64,000 nt of DNA from Citrus sinensis (Eukaryota > Streptophyta > Magnoliopsida > Sapindales > Rutaceae), in NCBI RefSeq assembly GCF_022201045.2, contig NC_068563.1, positions 124,001 to 188,000 of the forward strand, written 5' to 3'. A model generated the notes under the pieces. That model worked only from the letters and a program-made list of their open reading frames with translations. It was not told the origin of the DNA and made no database searches. The position numbers and the translations under genes were made by a program. This document shows, one piece after another, positions 1-11,805 of the stretch; within the stretch, counting starts at the first letter, position 1, and each line of letters starts with the position of its first letter.

Positions 1-1789
1 TCAAATAAGAATAAGTGAAAGGGCTTCATGAAATTTTACACAGAAAAGACAAAAGCAGTGGCATGGTGCCACTGTTGCACGATAGGCGAGTCCAATAAAA
101 ATAGGTGCCATTTTAGATTAAGGTATATTATCATTAACTTATTTCATAAGTTTTGACAAATATGGGATTTGTTAATCTATTTTAAAGCTGCTTATTTTAT
201 AAGTTTCTCCATTCTAATAGCAGTTTTTAAAAGTAAGTCTGAATTAGTCTAATTACGAAAATCTAAATGACGTGTTTGTTTTTCTTTTTAAAATATATGA
301 ATATAAGTGGCGTTTTGTTTGTTTTTACAATAAAAAACATCTTAAACTTGATTATTTGACATTTATGTTATGATAAATTGAAACAGAAAAGAGGATTAGA
401 TTTTATAGTTTAGGAAATAAATTATTTTACATAGATATTTTTTAAATATAATATTTACTTGTCATTCATACCTTTTTCCATTCAGATAAAAGTCACAAAA
501 GTTTACTTTTTTTATTTAGATGTAAATATCTTAAAATCATACATAAGTTCCAAAAAGCAAATAAGCATATTTTAAAAAAGGTCTTAAATTAATAAAATTT
601 TCAAACTTCAGACATTTATCAAACAACCTCTAAGTATGGGATTACTTTTTCTAAGCAGCTTATCAAATAAATTACCATATTTTTTAAAAGTTTCAATTAT
701 AATCTTAATATTTTAATAAATGACAAATACTTATTTAGTCCTTATAGTTAAGGTTAAGTGCTCGTTTTGTCCCTATTTTTCAAAAATTATCTCAAGACAC
801 TTTTACTGTTGAATATGTGAGACTCATACCCTTATATTTCCTTTTCTTTTGCAATAGAACCCTTACTATAATTTTAAAGCAATGTTTGATAATATACAAT
901 AATCTTGCTAATAATTATTTACAACAAATTAATTTATCAAATTAATCCTAAAAGTAAAATAATAACAAAAAATTTTACATTTACTTTTATTATACTTTCG
1001 AGGTTAATTTTTATTAATTTTTTTATAGATAAATTAATTAATATCCCCAAGAATATTATTGTAAGGATATAATTGTAAAAGCAATGAAAAAAGGACATGA
1101 GTTGTCATATATCAAACAATAAGGGTGTTTTGAGATATTTTTCAAAATATAATGCCTAAACAAGCATTTCTCTTTTAATAAAAATAAAATTATGTGTTTT
1201 TTTAAAGCCAAACATATAAATAAAAATAATTTAAATTTATGACTATTGTGGTCGTTATATAATAATAAAAACTTTCATAATAAAATTTACCAAACGAAAT
1301 ACTCTACTTTTTAAACCCACAGCAATATCGACAACATAATTTATCAAACAACAAAGTATTTTTTTTAAATAGTAACTTATTTCATCAATACAACATAAAC
1401 ACCTTCTTCCATTAAACACCATGATCTCAAATTGGCTCGTATTTTCTAAAATGGGCCAAAGTGTCATTCTCTCTAGAGTTAATGATCTCTTTTATGTTTT
1501 ACTTTTATTTGAAGAGTCAAAAAATAACCACAATATCTAAAATGATAATAGGACAATCCACTGTACATCAACCCTACATGGTCACATTTCATACGGCTGC
1601 TTTATTCCATTAACACATTTTTCATTATATATACAATACTTTTTACACAATTCATATTTCTTTATTGTAAGATATGGGTTGAAAATTTTGAAAATGTAAA
1701 GAAAAATTTAGGACAATGTAACTCATTGAAGTGGATGCATGATAGATATATTTGACAAAATCATATTCTCTTTCAAATATAGTAAAAAC
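1..1789. other. AT-rich intergenic DNA, no gene seen
   Basis: No open frame here has codon structure, splice sites or protein similarity that I recognise. The sequence is strongly AT-rich with short runs of A and T and looks like old decayed repeat DNA. The longest open frame, about 70 codons on the minus strand near 1255-1467, has no recognisable motif. Confidence 0.6.
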
Positions 1790-2335
1790 CACTATGTAGT
1801 ATTACTCTATATGAGAATAACCTCCATATAATTATAAAAAATAATAGTCTAGTTTTGGTCCAATTATAAATAAAAATAAGCTTCATATAGTGATAAATTA
1901 TGATTTATCAAGATCTCGTCTTAAAAAATCATATTTACATAATAATAATTAAATATTTGTATATTGTAAGAATATATACTCTATGTTACATTAAAGGTTT
2001 AAAATGAAATAAAATATTTTTCAAAAATTACTTTGGATAATGATTTATTCTTCAGAGTTGTCACCAAATTATTATATAATATTTATTGAAATTAGAGTGT
2101 GAGATTAAAGAGAATGCAAACGTTTCGACTCTTAAAATGACTTTGCAAGTTCCCAATCGAATAAAATTAATGTAGTGCATACTTTACCTCTATATCACTT
2201 GGATTAAGGATAATTAAGTCAAACCAATAAATTTTATAATCACACATCTATTAAGCTATAACCTTCCCATAGTAATAAAAATAATTTGGTCGCAACATTA
2301 TGAAAATAGAGAGATTTTATTGTAGTTTATGGAAG
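1790..2335. repeat. Diverged interspersed TIR repeat, copy A
   Basis: About 545 bp that aligns over most of its length with 4041-4660, in the same orientation. Shared blocks include the 'attaaaggtttaa.atgaaat' region, 'attaaagagaatgcaaa' and 'ctattaagctataacc'. Many point differences and small gaps separate the copies. The ends look like worn versions of the inverted termini of copy B. It carries no open frame, so it is probably a non-autonomous DNA transposon. I cannot name the superfamily. Confidence 0.6.
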
Positions 2336-4040
2336 TAATCACTTACGACTTCTTTTATAAACTGTATTAGTTTTGCAAGCTGTCTATCTCAGCAAACTTA
2401 AACATTCCATGATTGCAGTTTTCCCACCCTAATTTTGATACTGTAAACGCTGTTAATGGTTATTGATGTCACAATTGAAATGAATATCCATTTTATACCG
2501 AGCCCATTACATTTTAATATAAATTTCATGTTTCATTTTAATGATTAACATAATCAATAATTGTTAGGCTACATTAAACTACTAAAAAAAAATTTGGTAC
2601 TTCTTTGACTATCCAATTTTCATACACACGCGAATTCCGCTCCTTTTTATTTAAGTTTTCAATTTGTATTAAAAAAAAAATTCAGTTCAAAATTAACGGT
2701 TGCTATTGTAATACTGATAATTAATCTGAGCGGTGTCAAATATGGAGATAAATCAATTAAATTAGGTGACCACGTGTTACATTACGTTGTAAAATTAATC
2801 ATTTTTAATTATTTTTACTTTAAATATTTAGATCTTTCCACTGAGCCCTTTTGGGATTGTTATTAGGGCAACAATAATAATTTATTTCATTTTTTTTTTT
2901 ACAAAAAGAAAAAGTGTTTGGTTAATCTTTAAAATATAAAAATTTTATAATTTTATTTATTTTGACAGCAACTTCTAAAAAAAAATGTATGATGTTGCTT
3001 TTTAAAAGTAATTAATAATCCTTTTAAAGTCTTATTACAATAAAATTCACCAAAGATATAAAAGCTTAGTTTGAAAAGGACGAGAATCATCTTACAGTAT
3101 TAATCTCTCTTGTTAAAATTAGTAGTCAAGATTGAAGTTTTTTCATTTTATTTACAATTAATTTAGTTTTTATTGTTAGATTTGAAAGGTTATGAAAAAC
3201 TGAGAAAAATACTAAAAAAAGAGATTCTAATCCGTTTGAAAATTACATCAACCTCAATTACGTGGTTTATCAAATTTATCTAACCACAATTTTGGTCTAC
3301 TTAAATTATTTCATCAGCCCAATAAAAAAAATTTATTTTATAAGGAGCAGCAGCAATCCAAAATTGCTTTTAATTTGTGTCAGGTCCCACTTTGATTTGA
3401 GGAAAAAGGATTGTGATCTCAAATATGTCAAAACTTTAGCACATTATATCTCAATTTTTATAATATTTCATAAAGGATCACAAATCGTAATTTATTATGT
3501 ACTTTGTGTAAATATATCAATCATTTATTAAAAAAAGAAAAAGGCAAATGTTGTATTGTTTGTTGTATGTAGTTTGAATCAATTAATCATTTAGTCAATT
3601 AATCATACGATACTTATGAAGGTAAGAATGAGTCAATCAATGAGTGGGGAAAATGACTCCTATGTGGATGATGGACTTAAATTCAGTTAAAATTAAATTA
3701 AAACCCACCTGTAGTCAATTAGCAAATTAAAGAACAACCCAACCTGTTTGGCGCAATTTCACTGGGGCCAAATCCAGTAATTAATCCTCCACAAACTGAA
3801 TTAGGCATGAAAATCCAGGGCAAAAGGATCATTGTTTGTTTGGCATGTCTTGACTTCATTCTCCTTTGACGTTGTCATTAGTTACCCAATAGAATTCTAT
3901 TACTTTTGATATTCAATTTTTAATTTTTATTATTTTTTTTAAATGAAGAAAAAAAGAAAAAAGAAAATTGGGTAAATGCGTAGTATATATACTATATATA
4001 TGGTTTATAACTTCACCACTAGTATTACAATAATACCACT
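2336..4040. other. AT-rich intergenic DNA between two repeat copies
   Basis: No supported gene. The 89-codon open frame at 3262-3531 on the plus strand has biased low-complexity composition and no recognisable domain. Short stretches such as 2900-3020 resemble the worn AT-rich repeats elsewhere in the window. Confidence 0.5.
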
Positions 4041-4660
4041 CTATAGTAATAGTCTATATAAGAATAATGTTCATGCAATCATAAAAAAAATTATAGGCCT
4101 ATTTGAGTTTTGTTATAAATAAGAAAAAAAACTCTACACTGTAATAAGTTATAATTTTTTTAGATCTACTATTAAGAAATTTGCCCTCCACTTAGTAATT
4201 ATTATTTGCATGTTGTAAAAGTATATGATATATTATATTAAAGGTTTAACATGAAATAAATATTTTTCGAAAGTTATTTGGGACAATGATTTATTATTTA
4301 GAGTCATTACCAAATTCTTATACAACATTTATATAATTTACATTGAAAGAAAAATATTAAAGAGAATGCAAATATTTTAGAATTTTAAGAAGACTTTTTA
4401 CATTCCCGACACTATATAGATACATGTATAAATTTCTTAAAATTATCTCTATTTCTTTTATCAATATATATACTTTGGATTTAATGTGCTTCACTACTTA
4501 ATTATTAGTGTAGTATAGTTTAATATCTGTATCACTTGCAGTAAGTATAATTTAGTCAAAATAATAATTTTGCAACTACATCTCTATTAAGTTATAACCT
4601 ATTTATAGTAATTAAATTAGTTTTGTACCATATTATGACTACAAAGAGGTATTACTATAG
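4041..4660. mobile_element. Non-autonomous TIR element, copy B
   Basis: About 620 bp bounded by the inverted repeat CTATAGTAAT (4041-4050) and ATTACTATAG (4651-4660). The interior is homologous to 1790-2335. No transposase frame is present, so it would depend on a partner element. The target-site duplication is not clear, and I leave the superfamily open. Confidence 0.6.
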
Positions 4661-6847
4661 AAAATTAAAAAAATAACATGTAGTAGCATTTTCATAATTT
4701 CATGATTTATTTTCTTTACAGTCGTACTTACTTATTTTCTTTCTATCATACCAAATTATTCAAATATTTCACATGCTTAGTCAATAAAATTACAAAGATT
4801 TCAAGAATAATTTTTTTATGATATAATTTCAATAATTTATATTATAAAATTATTTTTTGTATTGTTATATATATTGTGCTAAGAATTTTGATGCCGCATT
4901 GATTGATATGTAATTTTTCACTTCTTTATATGCACCAACATACATATGAATATTGACAATAGTTGTATAAATTAATCCATAGTGATAAAAAGTTTCGAGG
5001 GAAAATGATTATTTTAACATTTTTTATTCCCTAAATTTTGATGAATGTCTGTCAATTTTAGATTTTGGAAGATCGAAAATTCAGGTGGAGTTAAATTTTA
5101 GAAATGAGTGAAGTGGGTTTGGATTAGAGATTAAAATTTGGTGTAGTTTAGTGTAAGGTAATACAGTGCGTACTCGTTGACTTGGGAGTTGGGACCAAGC
5201 TGTGATGGAGGAACGAAGAGCTCACCGTGGGCGCGAAGAACCAGATCCGCAGACTCCTTTAGAATTTTTGGCAAAGGCCTTCTCAACGGAATATTCAAAT
5301 TAGCATGACAGTCCTTTGACTCGCGTTGATAGGCCTTTGATCAATTGACCCGAGTCTGGATTTGCGTGTTTTGACCGCAACTGGACGCCTCTGATGCAGC
5401 CACGTATCGACCTCTTGTTCCGTTCATTTTCTCTGAATTTAGGATTCTATATTCCTTCTGGTTTTGGTTTGAAAAGAAGCCAAAGATAATCAAGAAAGAA
5501 CACCAACAAGCACGTAAATCAGTTGACATAAAGATGTTCTAATTTAACGAAGGTCTTTAGTTTGAAGTTTGGGAATGCAGCTGCATTAAATATTTGTTGG
5601 GAGAATTTTGCCGCCCTAGTGGTCCTACTCAACTAGAATATAGATTAGTCAGGGCCCAATGTGATCTTTGGATACTAGATGATTTAATATAACAAAAAAA
5701 AAACAATCAAGAAAGAATAAAGGAGAAGAAGTCAACCTTTTATCTTTTAGCACCCAAAGACAAAGTGCACAAGTTGATTGTTGAATGTGATGATCGGAGA
5801 TAAAGATTGAATGCTGAGTTAAGTTTTTACTAAGTACTAAATCAATAGTTGTTAGATAAAAAATAAAAAATAAAATACACAAAATAAATCTTGACAATTG
5901 ATTCCTTACTTAGTAAAAAATAAGCTCATTATTGAATCCCAATCCGATGATTGGAGATTCGGATAATTTATTTTGAGGAATAATTTAGTGAGTGATTTTA
6001 ATATTTTTTATTTTTCTAAATTTTACTTTTATATTTTTAGAGGAATACTTTTCTCAAGGATTAGAGGCTAATGTTTTGGATTAAGGTTTTTAGAAGAGTG
6101 CACCCTATATTATTTTTAGACACCAAGAATTAAATTATCCTTTATTTTCTTCTCCCGTCTTTAGCTTCATCAAGTTCATTGGTGCCAAGTCTTTGAGCCT
6201 AAAGGTGCTAAATCTAAAACGGGCATTCTCATACTCATTATCTCTTTATTGAAGATTTTGACGCCTGATTCACGCGAGGAAAATTTGTGAGGATGTGAGG
6301 GTTGACATAATGAAATTTAGACGCAAGTTGCTTATGACTGTGATGCTTTTGTAAGTTGTTCATGATCCATTGTAAACTTACATTAATTGATAGTATATTT
6401 TTTTTTCATCTACGCCTAAATATAATCATATATCGAGGTTTTTATTTTATATCGTGATGATCAATTAAATGTTTTCTCGTAAAGAATGTATTGTAGTTGT
6501 TCATTTAATTCATATTTTTGTAATTTTTATTCATCCATTGTGGTCATTGTCTTATAACTTGCATGGTTGATGTTGTTGACTCGTATATATTGAGAGTGCT
6601 CTTATATTGACGGTAAGATGCTGGGAGTTTTTGTGTTGACACCATTGGTATTGAGATAATTACTTAATCGATAGCATTTGAGCGTATCATGTCCGTTTGA
6701 CAGAGAGAGAGAGAGAGTTCATTATCTCTTTAAGAAATTCCAAATCTATATGTTATTATTGAGCATTATCACGTGCTAAGTAATGAGTCATCCACGTGAT
6801 CGATTAGTTTATAAAGCATGTTAATAATTTAATTGGAACAAGTTCGC
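4661..6847. other. Intergenic DNA with a short GC-richer island
   Basis: Mostly AT-rich. The stretch 5160-5430 is noticeably less AT-rich than its surroundings. It holds a 32-codon ATG frame at 5202-5300 (+) that begins MEERRAHRGREEPDPQ and ends at TAG. No introns or family could be assigned. It could be a gene relic, a promoter fragment or a small unknown peptide. Nothing else here supports a gene. Confidence 0.4.
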
Positions 6848-7110
6848 TTTCAAAGCATCCACCATCTTTTTTTTTTTAATACTGATTAATCATCATATTA
6901 CTGTATTACACAGATATTTACAATTATTATAGCAGATATATTACACTGATATTTACAATAAAAAATACATGATTGAGACTTATATTATTACATTAAATTC
7001 TGTGAAGTACATACCCAGACAAATAATCCCTTACAAAAAAAAGACGTCCATACTCCACTCGTATTGCACGAGGGAGAGGAAAGAGATTTTCAAAGCATCC
7101 ACCATCTTTA
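6848..7110 (-). mobile_element. SINE, 5'-truncated, with 22-bp target-site duplication
   Basis: The body runs from 6870 to 7088. It is flanked by the 22-base direct repeat TTTCAAAGCATCCACCATCTTT minus its last two bases, at 6848-6869 and 7089-7110. A poly(T) tract at the left end is the poly(A) tail of a minus-strand element. The body matches 43471-43680, including the shared block 'gaagtacatacccagacaaata'. The tRNA-like head with the pol III boxes, present in the 43.5-kb copy, is missing, so this is a 5'-truncated retroposed copy. The long duplication and A tail indicate LINE-machinery retroposition. Confidence 0.85.
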
Positions 7111-7125
7111 ATGTACTATGAAAGA

Positions 7126-7449
7126 GATTTCCCATATCTTTTTTTTTTTTTTTTTAATGAGAACTATTGCTCATGATGATATTTACAATCATATATATAC
7201 TGAGATCCGTTTACATCAATTCTAATATGGCACCGCTCAGATTTTTAACCCTCTCAAATATTCGAGGGACGTCAACTCCCATTATGAGAGAAAGACTGCC
7301 TTCACTCAAGCTCTTGGGCTTCAAGGAAGGAAATTGAAATCAAATCCCTACAATGCGTCTGCGAAGGCTCGAACCACTTCCCTCATATTTGTGAGGAAGT
7401 GACTCTGGCCACTTGGGCTTAGCCCAAGTGGTTAGATTTCCCATATCTT
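7126..7449 (-). mobile_element. Full-length tRNA-type SINE with 15-16-bp target-site duplication
   Basis: The body is about 7141-7433 and the tail (poly-T on the plus strand) is at 7141-7155. It is flanked by AGATTTCCCATATCT at 7126-7140 and 7434-7448. On the minus strand the head reads through a box-A-like TAAGCCCAAGTGG and then the box B consensus GGTTCGAGCC (plus strand 7366-7375). This is the split internal pol III promoter of tRNA-derived SINEs. It lies about 15 bp from the duplication of the neighbouring SINE, so two retropositions hit almost the same spot. Confidence 0.88.
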
Positions 7450-7913
7450 ATTTTACCACAAAAGTACAACAATAATTAATACTTTAGTAACGCGGAGAAT
7501 AAAGTAAACAATGTAATTAATCATGCAGGGACGCATGCGACATGTGATGTGATCATGTGACCATATGTTTTTATTCCCACATTTTTCATTTGCTTATATA
7601 TGAATACGAATATTCAATGGTGAATATCACAAGTGATTGAATAATGAGAACTCATCACCAGCTGTGAATTTTTATTTTTTAACACGTGAATCATCTCGTT
7701 CTCATTTCTCAAATTTGTGAGTACATTCAAAATTTATTTTTATTATTTATTATTTATTTTTAGCAAGTAAATGATTATTAATTCTTATTCCCAACTCCGA
7801 AGGAGTAAACATAATCTTAATTATTGACTGTTGAGTAAAAGAGAACCAACTTATTGAGGAAAAGTTACAGTCCATTCATTCCTTTTTCTTATATTTATAA
7901 ATAGGATCATAGT
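7450..7913. other. AT-rich intergenic DNA
   Basis: No gene, tRNA or clear repeat is recognisable. It separates the SINE pair from the long hairpin. Confidence 0.5.
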
Positions 7914-8048
7914 AAATTATATTATATGTAATTTTCATCTAATCTAAGAGTTGCATTCAATAACTCAAGTGTTGTTTGATTAGATGTACGTCTTAAGTTA
8001 TTGGATGCAACTCTTGGGTTGGATGTAAGCAACATATAATGTAACTTA
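7914..8048. repeat. Long imperfect inverted repeat (hairpin)
   Basis: The left arm (about 7914-7969) and right arm (about 7991-8048) are reverse complements over roughly 55 bases, with about one mismatch in five. The loop is about 21 bases. The strongest pairing is AAGAGTTGCATTCAATAACT with AAGTTATTGGATGCAACTCTT. This fits a small foldback/MITE element. A transcript would form a microRNA-like or siRNA-producing stem, but nothing shows that it is transcribed. Confidence 0.75.
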
Positions 8049-8089
8049 GCCACACTTGATGCGGCGACTATGTGTCAATTTGAGAATGT

Positions 8090-8760
8090 TGTAATTTTTT
8101 AAAGTAATTACTATTAGTTGTACTATAGAAATAATCAGCTGTAAAGAGAATTAATTAAGTGTTTGATAAATTTTGTTTTCAGAAGTATTTTGAGTTTTAA
8201 AAGTATTTATTAACGTTTGGTAAACTACTGAGAGAAAAAAAATAACTAAAATGTACATAATGTAGGATAAAATTTATTTATACATATAAAAATATGTACA
8301 TATAATATTTTAAAGTGTGAATTATAATAATTTTTACTAAAAATAAAATTTATAATATATTTTTTATTTTTTATCTTAAAACAATTGATAATTAAATTTA
8401 TAATATAGTGAAATAAATTTAATAATAATTCGACCAACAAATTAATACTAATAAATTTATATTGATGAATTATAATAAAAAAATATTAAAATATTGATTT
8501 TGTTTCTAATTTGAATAAGGATAATTTTGTGTTTAAGTAATCATTTTAAGGATATTTATGGAATTATACTAAATGATAAAATTGATTCTCAAGATCAAAA
8601 TCTAACAGCTACATCTTCTCTATTTTTCAAAATCAACTGTAGAAGGGGCTAATTTTAACAAAAGTGATTTTGATTTCTTTACCAAATATTAAAATTAGTT
8701 TTTAGATTTTCAAAATTTCTTTTAAGCCTCTCAAAAATAATTCCAAACGGGCCCTATGTA
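8090..8760. repeat. AT-rich interspersed repeat, about 0.65 kb
   Basis: This segment shares several ordered blocks with 21590-22780, including 'agagaattaattaa', 'gagttttaaaagta' and 'ttgaataaggataat'. It ends near CAAACGGGCCC, the kind of GC-richer end often seen on worn hAT or Mutator-like non-autonomous elements. A more diverged, inverted relative may lie at 42350-42760. There is no coding capacity. The exact ends and the superfamily are not settled. Confidence 0.5.
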
Positions 8761-8940
8761 ATAATGTAAAAGATTTTCTTTTCTTATGAATATAACACCC
8801 AAAAGCATTAACTTTTTTATTTTTTTATTTTTAAAATAGAAAAGATAATATTTCATCAGAATTTAAAGGGAGAATGCATGTTTTATCCCTAATTGATGTC
8901 GTATTTATCACTTACATTTGTATTAAATTTTTAATTACCT

Positions 8941-9245
8941 AAGATAAATAACACCCAAGATATTCCGGAATAAATAACATCCAAGCTATTCGGGGGTAAA
9001 TAGCACCCAAGCTATTCCGGAATAAATGGCACTCAAGCTATTTTGAGATAAATAACACTCAAGTTATTCCGGAATAAATAACATTCAAGCTATTCCGAGA
9101 TAAATAACACCTAAGATATTCCGGGATAAATAACACCCAAGCTATTCTGGGATAAATGACACCCAAGCTATTTCGAGATAAATAACACCCAAGTTATTCT
9201 GAGGCAAATAACACCTAAGCTATTCCGGGGGAATAACATCTAAGG
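8941..9245. repeat. 26-bp minisatellite, about 12 units
   Basis: About twelve head-to-tail copies of a roughly 26-base unit, consensus near GATAAATAACACCCAAGCTATTCCGG split over two halves. Units differ by one to four changes, for example CCCAAG/CTCAAG and TCCGGG/TTCGAG/TCTGAG. The period is not a multiple of three, so it is not a coding repeat. It lies about 1.1 kb upstream of the cysteine protease start. Confidence 0.92.
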
Positions 9246-10279
9246 AAAAAAATTCTTCTGGAGCTTATAAAAATGGCAAGAGGGGGTAATTAATTCCACA
9301 ATCCATTAGTCTAAGGAAATCATGTCCAAATGCCATACGAGTAAGGAAACATACAGGGCCGGAATAATTTCCTAGATCATATTCACCTCCAAATGTACAT
9401 AAATGATGGGTGACACATGTCGTTAGATTGAGAATTCAAAGCAAAACCCTAAATCCACATCACTAATCATCTATAAATAGATATCCATCTCTAAGATAAA
9501 AAAGGGTCTTTGGCCTCCAAAAAAAGCATTGTTCATATCTAGAGAGAGAAACTCATCTTTTTCATTTTTCTTCTTTCTTTAATATTAATCAAACAGTGTC
9601 GGTGTGCCTTTTTCAAGTACTCACCCCTCTAGAATCAAGACCAACGATCATGACAAGCTCTCCACAAACTACAAATACGTGTGAAGGTAAAAAATTCCAG
9701 CCACCTTCAATATGCAAACAAGTTTAACTAAAAGATATTTCCATTTAAAATACACAAAATAGATTTAAACTTTATTTAGAATACAGCAGCGATGCACCAG
9801 AGCTCGTTTGTAAAAGCCACTACCACCATAGTCTGTCTAACTTTCCAGCAGATCTGGAATGCACTCCTTAATTTTTATTTTTTTTCCCTGACACTGGTCT
9901 CAAATAATCAGAACAAATGCGAAAGGAAACTACGTAAATTGAAATGGGAACAGGGAAAGCGTTGAAGTGTGAAATTAAATAATAATATATACTACTAATG
10001 CATAAGAAATTGTTATTATACTATACTATATTATCCTCCCCCACATTTATAGTCAGTTGCCCATAAGAATATAAATAATTACACGACATTGATGACAACT
10101 CATCACCAGCGGATCAAATTATTGGGATTTTGCTTTAGCGTGTATTGATAACAATAATTCACACTACAAGATAAAGTGATCAAGACTGAAGATTATGTGG
10201 TAGGGAAAGAGTAATAATATATACTAGAGGCAAGCAGCAGGAAGTTCCGGCATATCATCACCTACTTTTATATTTTACG
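9246..10279. other. Upstream flank of the cysteine protease gene
   Basis: No gene is supported. The segment carries the distal promoter region of the protease gene that starts at 10363. I cannot assign specific transcription-factor sites with confidence. Confidence 0.5.
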
Positions 10280-10290
10280 TATATAAATAA
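10280..10290 (+). promoter_or_regulatory. TATA box of the cysteine protease gene
   Basis: TATATAAATAA lies about 75-80 bp upstream of the ATG at 10363, the right distance for a plant core promoter with a 5' UTR of roughly 45-50 bases. Confidence 0.6.
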
Positions 10291-10341
10291 ACCGATCATC
10301 AAGCCCGCGTAAGTAAATTAACTTGAAGATAAAGGGTGGGG

Positions 10342-10362
10342 GAGAGAGAGAGAGAGAGAGAG
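10342..10362 (+). repeat. (GA)n microsatellite touching the start codon
   Basis: About ten GA dinucleotides run right up to the ATG at 10363, inside the presumed 5' UTR. A frame open upstream through the GA tract begins with GTG, not ATG. The true start is therefore taken as 10363. Confidence 0.85.
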
Positions 10363-11805
10363 ATGAAAATGTTATCTTCCAATTGTAAGTTGTTGCTTCG
10401 TCTTTCTTTGTGCGTGTCTCTCTTGATGATCATATGCATACGCTGCTCTAGCAGTAGAACTCTTCAAGGTCATGATGGTGAGTTCTCCATTGTGGGGTAT
10501 TCACTAGAGGTGTTGACATCCACGGACAAGCTGGTTGAGCTATTCGAGTCATGGATGTTGAAACATGGGAAATCGTATGAAAGCACGGAAGAGAAGTTGC
10601 ATAGATTGGAGATATTCAAAGACAACTTGAAGCACATTGATGCGAGGAACAGAGAGCTGCAAATTACTAGTAGCTATTGGCTTGGTCTGAATGAGTTTTC
10701 AGATATGAGCCACGAAGAGTTCAAGAACAAGTACTTAACAGGACTCAAACCCGATGATGATGAGTTCCGCAGAAGGAGTCACCGCGACTCCAGTAGTAGA
10801 TCTTCTGCTAGCAGTAGTAATCATTTTTTGTACAAAAATGTAGAGGATTTGCCTCAATCCGTTGACTGGAGGAAGAAAGGAGCTGTCACTCATGTCAAAA
10901 ACCAAAATCCTTGTGGTACTTCATATTATAATATTATCTACCGATTTAAATTGATCAATTTAATTATTATAACTCTTTTACCTTTTTAAATTTAAATTAA
11001 CTACAGTGGTTTAATTAGCTTTGATTTGTTATGTATGAAATAGTATATGAATGATTGTAAATTGCAGGTGGATGTTGGGCATTTTCAGCAGTAGCAGCAG
11101 TGGAGGGGATAAATCAGATAGTGACGGGAAATCTAACGGCGTTGTCGGAGCAAGAGTTGCTTAGCTGCGACACAAATAACTTTGGGTGCGAAGGAGGGCT
11201 TTTGTTTTATGCTTTTGAGTACATTGCCTCCAATGGAATCCACACCGAAGAAGACTACCCTTTTGTTGGGGACCAGCCGGACCAGGCCAACTCTTCTTGT
11301 AAGCTCATCGACAAAGCGGCTGCGGCGGAGGTCGTCACAATCAGTGGTTACCAAAATGTGCCTGAGAACGATGAAGGAAGTCTCTTGAAAGCACTGGCGA
11401 ACCAGCCCGTTAGCGTCGGCATTGAGGCTTCTAGCAAGGATTTCCAACATTACAGCGGGGTGAGTTGAAATTGAAAGGAGGATATAAATGTTCTTTCATG
11501 CATAATAATTGATTGACTGCATTAATTAATTAATTCATACCATTGCTTGCTAAATATATATAGATACAATGCAGGGTATATTCGACGGCTCCTGTGGAAC
11601 ATATCCCAATCACGCAGTGACAGCAGTTGGGTATGGATCTTCTTCTTCACCGGAGGCAGTGGATTACATAATTGTCAAAAATTCATGGGGACCCAAATGG
11701 GGAGAGGGAGGCTACATCAGGATTAAGAGAAACACCGGATTACCTGGTGGCCTATGTGCTATCAACAAGTTGGCTTCATTCCCCATCAAGTTCAAGACCA
11801 CTTAA
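10363..11805 (+). CDS. Papain-like cysteine protease, xylem (XCP) type
   Basis: Secreted or vacuolar C1A peptidase made as an inactive precursor. The three exons are 10363-10915, 11068-11459 and 11575-11805 (391 aa). A hydrophobic signal peptide covers about residues 10-30. The I29 prodomain follows with an ERFNIN-type helix ([13 protein letters not shown]) and GLNEFSDMS. The mature enzyme starts near [11 protein letters not shown]. The catalytic set is present: Gln181, Cys187 in CGGCWAFS, His328 in PNHAV, and Asn351 in [12 protein letters not shown]. The segment [20 protein letters not shown] is typical of the XCP1/XCP2 clade, whose members act in autolysis of xylem vessel cells. Oddities: Gly replaces the usual Ser before the catalytic Cys; Asn replaces the usual Asp before His; a Ser-rich insert (about 145-160) lengthens the prodomain to mature junction. 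I infer a diverged XCP paralogue, probably active. Confidence 0.9.

Noticed and set aside
3262-3531. 89-codon plus-strand frame in the left gene-free region
   Set aside because: AT-driven Ile/Tyr/Leu-rich composition, with no family and no promoter signal.
5202-5300. 32-codon frame MEERRAHRGREEPDPQ... in a GC-richer patch
   Set aside because: Too short to call without homology; mentioned only as a possible gene relic.
7360-7433. Possible tRNA gene because of a GGTTCGAGCC box B
   Set aside because: No cloverleaf can be formed. The box lies in the head of a SINE with an A tail and target-site duplication.
10336-10362. N-terminal extension MGERERERE of the cysteine protease
   Set aside because: Begins with GTG and is just the GA microsatellite translated; the ATG at 10363 directly precedes a normal signal peptide.
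11133-11450. 105-codon minus-strand frame inside the cysteine protease
   Set aside because: Antisense shadow of protease exon 2; no motif.
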